Source: Hymenobacter perfusus
Lineage (GTDB): Bacteria > Bacteroidota > Bacteroidia > Cytophagales > Hymenobacteraceae
DNA length: 64,000 bases
Reading direction: 5' to 3'
Assembly (NCBI RefSeq): GCF_003944765.1
Contig: NZ_RWIU01000002.1
Span: 805,159-869,158, forward strand
Positions 61,304 to 64,000 of the stretch are shown piece after piece. The position numbers and the translations under genes were made by a program. The first letter of the stretch is position 1. Every line of letters starts with the position of its first letter. Under the pieces are notes generated by a model. The model was not told where the DNA came from, did not search any database, and saw only the letters and a program-made list of their open reading frames with translations.

Positions 61304-62131
61304 CTATTCGTAGAACTTGCGCAGCCGGCGCTGGGAAGTTAACACCACCCAGTCGCCCAAGCGGGGCAGCAGCGCGTGCACCACCAAAATAAGTCGGCCC
61401 AGCGCTGAAATGACCGTGCGCCGCCGCCGCCGCCGTACGTGGCTCAGGATGATGGCTGCCACCTGGGCCTGCGATTTTTGCCAGCGCGGCGGGCGGTGCG
61501 CGATGGGCACAGGCTGGCCCGCCGCATCAAGCACGCGCTTATCGGGGTCGTTCTGGGTGAAGCCGATGTACACCACCCCGAAATGCACGCCGGTATCAGC
61601 CAGTTCCAGGCGCAGGGTGTGGGCCAGGTTGGCCAGCGCTGCCTTGCCGGCGCAGTAGGCCGAGCCGCTGGGCATGCCGTTGAGGGCCGAGATGGAGGAG
61701 ATGAACGTGACGCTGCCCCTGGCCGCTATCAGGTGCGGTAAGGCCGCCTTGAGTGGGTACACCGAGCCGTAAACGTTGCTGTCGAACACCTGCCGAAACA
61801 CTTCGGGCTGCATGTCAGCAAAGTAGGCCCGCTGCGAAATACTGGCATTGGTAATAAGCACATCGAGCCGGCCGAAAGCCGTGAGGGCGGTGGCCACCAG
61901 CCGCTCGCAGGCAGCATAGTCAGTCACGTCGGCCACGCAGGCGGCCACCAGGTAGCCCTCGGCGGCCAGGGCCTGGCGGGTGGCTTCGAGGCGCGCGGGC
62001 TGGCGGCCGTTGAGTACCACGGCGGCTCCCAGCCGGCAAAAGGCGCGGGCCGTTTCGCGGCCGATACCCGATTCGGAGCCCGTGATGAGCACAACCTGTC
62101 CCGCCAGTGGCCCGGCCGTTTTACTGGACAT
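61304..62131 (-). CDS. Short-chain dehydrogenase/reductase in the arsenic cluster
   Basis: NAD(P)-dependent oxidoreductase of 275 residues: LITGSESGIGRETARAF (TGxxxGIG), NG/R at the cofactor pocket (LNGRQ), DVLITNASIS (NNAG position, here TNAS), SSISALNGMPSGSAYCAGKAAL (Ser, Tyr-x3-Lys). A basic run (HVRRRRRRTV) and a hydrophobic tail resemble membrane-associated SDRs. Start at MSSKTAGPLAG, overlapping the epimerase end by 11 bases. Could oxidise or reduce a sugar of the arsenosugar. Confidence 0.9.
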   Translation of the reverse strand: MSSKTAGPLAGQVVLITGSESGIGRETARAFCRLGAAVVLNGRQPARLEATRQALAAEGYLVAACVADVTDYAACERLVATALTAFGRLDVLITNASISQRAYFADMQPEVFRQVFDSNVYGSVYPLKAALPHLIAARGSVTFISSISALNGMPSGSAYCAGKAALANLAHTLRLELADTGVHFGVVYIGFTQNDPDKRVLDAAGQPVPIAHRPPRWQKSQAQVAAIILSHVRRRRRRTVISALGRLILVVHALLPRLGDWVVLTSQRRLRKFYE

Positions 62132-63146
62132 AGTCGTGGGTTTTAAACCAGGCGAAGGCTTCGGCAACGGCTTGGGTGATGGGCGTTTGGGGGAGCGACA
62201 ATTCGTGACGGGCTTTTTGGGCCGTGAAGTAGTGGCCATCGTTGGCCACGGCCGTCATGGCCGAGTTGACCTGGGCAGGGCGGCCGGTGAGGCGGGCCTT
62301 AAGGTCGCAAGCTGCACCATAAAAATTAGCCACCGGCGGCGGCAGCGGCCAGCGTGGCGGGTCTACGCCCAGTACGCCGCTTATCAACTCAAAGGCCTCG
62401 CGGTAACTCAGGTTCTCATTGCCCAGAATGTACGACTCGCCCACCCGGCCCTGGGTGAGGGCGTTGACGGTGGCCACGGCCACGTCCTGCACGTGCACGT
62501 AGTTTTTGCCCCCCAGCGGGTAGCCGGGCAGGCGGCCGGCGTGCAGTTCCAGCAGCAGCGCGCCGGAGGTGGGCCGGGCATCGCCGGGGCCCAGCATAAA
62601 GGTGGGGTGCACCAGCACGGCGGGCAGCTGCTCGCGGGCCACGGCGGCCAGCACCAAGTCAGTAGCGGCGCGCTTGCTGTCCATGTAGTCAAGGCCGTAG
62701 CAGCGGCCGGCGTAGGGCCGGGTTTCGTCGCCGGGCCGGGCTTGGGTGCCGAAGCCGAAGACATTGGCGGTGCCCACGTACACGAAACGCTCAATTCCTG
62801 GCTGCCGCGCCATGCGGAGGGCATTTTCGGTGGCCCCCAGATTGGCCAGAACTACGGCCGGGTTGCGGGCCGGATTGACCTGGGCCACCGCCGCAGCGTG
62901 AATGATGGCCCCACAGCCCGCGGCGAGATGCGTCATAGTTGCTTTGGCGGCAGCCGGAGCTAAATCAAATTCGCACACCTCAATGGGCAGCGAAGCCAGG
63001 GGCGGCAGGGCCGCGCTGGCCGGGCTACCGGGCCGCACCAGCACCCGCACGGGGTAGCTGCGGCGCAGCAGCTCGGCCACGAGGTGGCGGCCCAGAAAGC
63101 CGTTGGCACCCGTTACGAGCACGCGGGGGAGCGGAGCGGGCGGCAT
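62121..63146 (-). CDS. NAD-dependent epimerase/dehydratase (extended SDR) in the arsenic cluster
   Basis: Protein of 341 residues: RVLVTGANGFLGRHLVAELL (GxxGxxG), DLAP at the adenine pocket, HAAAVAQVN, GTANVFGFGTQ, YMDSKRAATDLV (Tyr-x3-Lys), HPTFMLGPGD and NYVHVQDVAVATVNAL. Resembles nucleoside-sugar or hopanoid-associated epimerases. Its ATG overlaps the glycosyltransferase stop as TGATG, so the two are translated in tandem. Probably tailors the sugar added to an arsenical. Confidence 0.92.
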   Translation of the reverse strand: MPPAPLPRVLVTGANGFLGRHLVAELLRRSYPVRVLVRPGSPASAALPPLASLPIEVCEFDLAPAAAKATMTHLAAGCGAIIHAAAVAQVNPARNPAVVLANLGATENALRMARQPGIERFVYVGTANVFGFGTQARPGDETRPYAGRCYGLDYMDSKRAATDLVLAAVAREQLPAVLVHPTFMLGPGDARPTSGALLLELHAGRLPGYPLGGKNYVHVQDVAVATVNALTQGRVGESYILGNENLSYREAFELISGVLGVDPPRWPLPPPVANFYGAACDLKARLTGRPAQVNSAMTAVANDGHYFTAQKARHELSLPQTPITQAVAEAFAWFKTHDYVQ

Positions 63147-63835
63147 CAGCGGTAGTTGAGTAAGGCTTTGTAGGTGCGGGCAATGCGCGGCGGCGACACC
63201 TTGAGGAAGTACAGAGCGAAGGCCGTGAGGTTGGCCAGCTGCACGCGCAGCCAGGAGTTGGTTGCGTACTTACGCGCCGACACCACTACGTTCTGCGGCA
63301 CGATGTGGAAGCTGGCCACCCGCCGGATGCGCTGGATAAGCTCGAAGTCCTCCATTATCACAAACCGCTCATTGAAGCCCCCCAACTGCTCAAACAGCGC
63401 CCGCGTCACAAACAGGGTCTGGTCGCCGCCCCGGCTCATAATGCCTTTGAAGCGTGTGCCGTAGCTATTAATACGCAGCAGCGGGTGCGGCGAATCGAAG
63501 CGGAAGCGGTAGCAGCCCGCCGCGTGGCCCTGGGCCACGGCCGCTCGTACAGTCGCCACGTAGTCGGGGTGGATGCACACGTCGGCGTGCACGAAATAGA
63601 AAATATCGCCCTGGGCCTGCCGCGCTCCGTGGTTCATTTGCACGGCGCGGCCGGATCGGGGGGACTGTAATACGGTAGCCCCGGCGGCGCGCGCTACCTC
63701 GGCGGTACCGTCGGGGCTGGCGGCATCCACCACCAGAATTTCCACGGTGCCCGGCGGGGCGTAGCGGCGCAGGTCGGCCACCAGCCGGCCGATGTTGGCG
63801 GCTTCGTTGTAAGTGGGAATAATAACGCTGAGCAT
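63146..63835 (-). CDS. Arsenosugar-type glycosyltransferase, GT2 (TIGR04283 family)
   Basis: Protein of 229 residues of family GT2: SVIIPTYNEAANIGRLVADL, VDAASPDGTAEVARAAGATV, RGRAVQMNHGA (here SGRAVQMNHGARQAQGD), FVHADVCIHPDY (D-x-D) and GGFNERFVIMEDFELIQRI. The TIGR04283 family occurs with arsS. Likely the sugar-transfer step of arsenosugar or arsenolipid synthesis, at the membrane (several hydrophobic segments near the C-terminus). First gene of the leftward operon; an IS fragment begins 41 bases upstream. Confidence 0.9.
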   Translation of the reverse strand: MLSVIIPTYNEAANIGRLVADLRRYAPPGTVEILVVDAASPDGTAEVARAAGATVLQSPRSGRAVQMNHGARQAQGDIFYFVHADVCIHPDYVATVRAAVAQGHAAGCYRFRFDSPHPLLRINSYGTRFKGIMSRGGDQTLFVTRALFEQLGGFNERFVIMEDFELIQRIRRVASFHIVPQNVVVSARKYATNSWLRVQLANLTAFALYFLKVSPPRIARTYKALLNYR

Positions 63836-63875
63836 GGTGAAAAAGGATACGCGGCTGCAACTTCCGCCTAAATTA

Positions 63876-64000
63876 GGGAGTGTTTACAATTAGAGCCAGG
63901 TCAAGGCGGCAATCAAGCAGCAGGTGGCAAAGTAGTTCGCCGCTCGTTTATCAAAGCGGGTCGCCACAGCCCGGAAGCGTTTTAAGCCGTTAATGGCTCG
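63876..64000 (-). mobile_element. 3' end of an IS5-type insertion sequence transposase
   Basis: From the right edge, the minus-strand frame reads RAINGLKRFRAVATRFDKRA then ANYFATCCLIAALTWL and a TAA at 63890-63892. This is the conserved C-terminus of IS5-group (DDE) transposases, where GLKRFRAVATRFDK is the conserved run after the catalytic Glu. The element's terminal inverted repeat appears to begin gggagtgtttac at 63876. Only the end is in the window. Confidence 0.85.

Overview
The window looks like chromosome from a GC-rich member of the Bacteroidota, most likely Hymenobacter or a close relative. I infer this from the TlpA/DUF4369 thioredoxin genes, a TamL-type lipoprotein barrel, TAnnTTTG-type promoter -7 elements, few Shine-Dalgarno sites, and clusters of short palindromic repeats between genes. 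No rRNA, tRNA or CRISPR array was seen. Most genes are housekeeping or envelope genes. The accessory content is at the right-hand end (51-64 kb) and in the dispersed repeats.

Layout. 0-5.2 kb, minus strand: an RND drug-type efflux pump (permease cut by the window edge, plus adaptor), a Cys-rich copper-type four-helix protein, and a two-component system. 5.3-10.6 kb: small genes (Imm51-like, 2H phosphodiesterase, zinc ribbon, lipoprotein) and an MMPL-type RND exporter. 10.7-13.5 kb: a small secreted protein, a solitary HsdR_N nuclease-like protein, a TIGR03643 protein and thyA. 13.7-16.1 kb: a twice-frameshifted carboxypeptidase-regulatory/alpha-beta hydrolase fusion and two tandem paralogous small ORFs. 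16-25.7 kb: class IV aminotransferase, dprA, a MerR regulator, alaS, a TonB-domain protein and gatB. 26-29 kb: three consecutive TlpA-like genes. 29-51 kb: a Pro/Ala-rich possible Pol III psi-like protein, two hotdog thioesterases, pcm, an exopolysaccharide-initiating sugar transferase, ribE, PAP2-hemF, a fused branched-chain 2-oxoacid dehydrogenase E1 carrying an in-frame palindromic insertion, tamL, a SpoU methylase, a sigma/anti-sigma/outer-membrane operon and an FAD dehydrogenase.

51-57 kb: an apparently orphan cobalamin riboswitch and a decayed PAS-kinase fragment, followed by three MscS channels around a DUF2254 membrane protein, probably an osmotic-stress module.

57-64 kb: an arsenic module. 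An ArsR regulator with a large palindromic operator region, a DUF6428 protein and a metallophosphoesterase run rightward. They converge on a leftward block of TIGR04283-type glycosyltransferase, NAD-epimerase, short-chain dehydrogenase, AhpD-like protein, ArsS radical SAM protein and an aquaporin. This fits sensing of arsenic and its conversion to arsenosugar-like organoarsenicals, perhaps with channel-mediated movement. An IS5-type transposase end abuts the operon at the window edge, and no ArsM methyltransferase is visible.

At least four families of short palindromic repeats occupy intergenic space. One copy is nested inside another, several supply the stop codons of flanking genes, and one lies in frame inside a metabolic enzyme. 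These suggest the repeats have been mobile.
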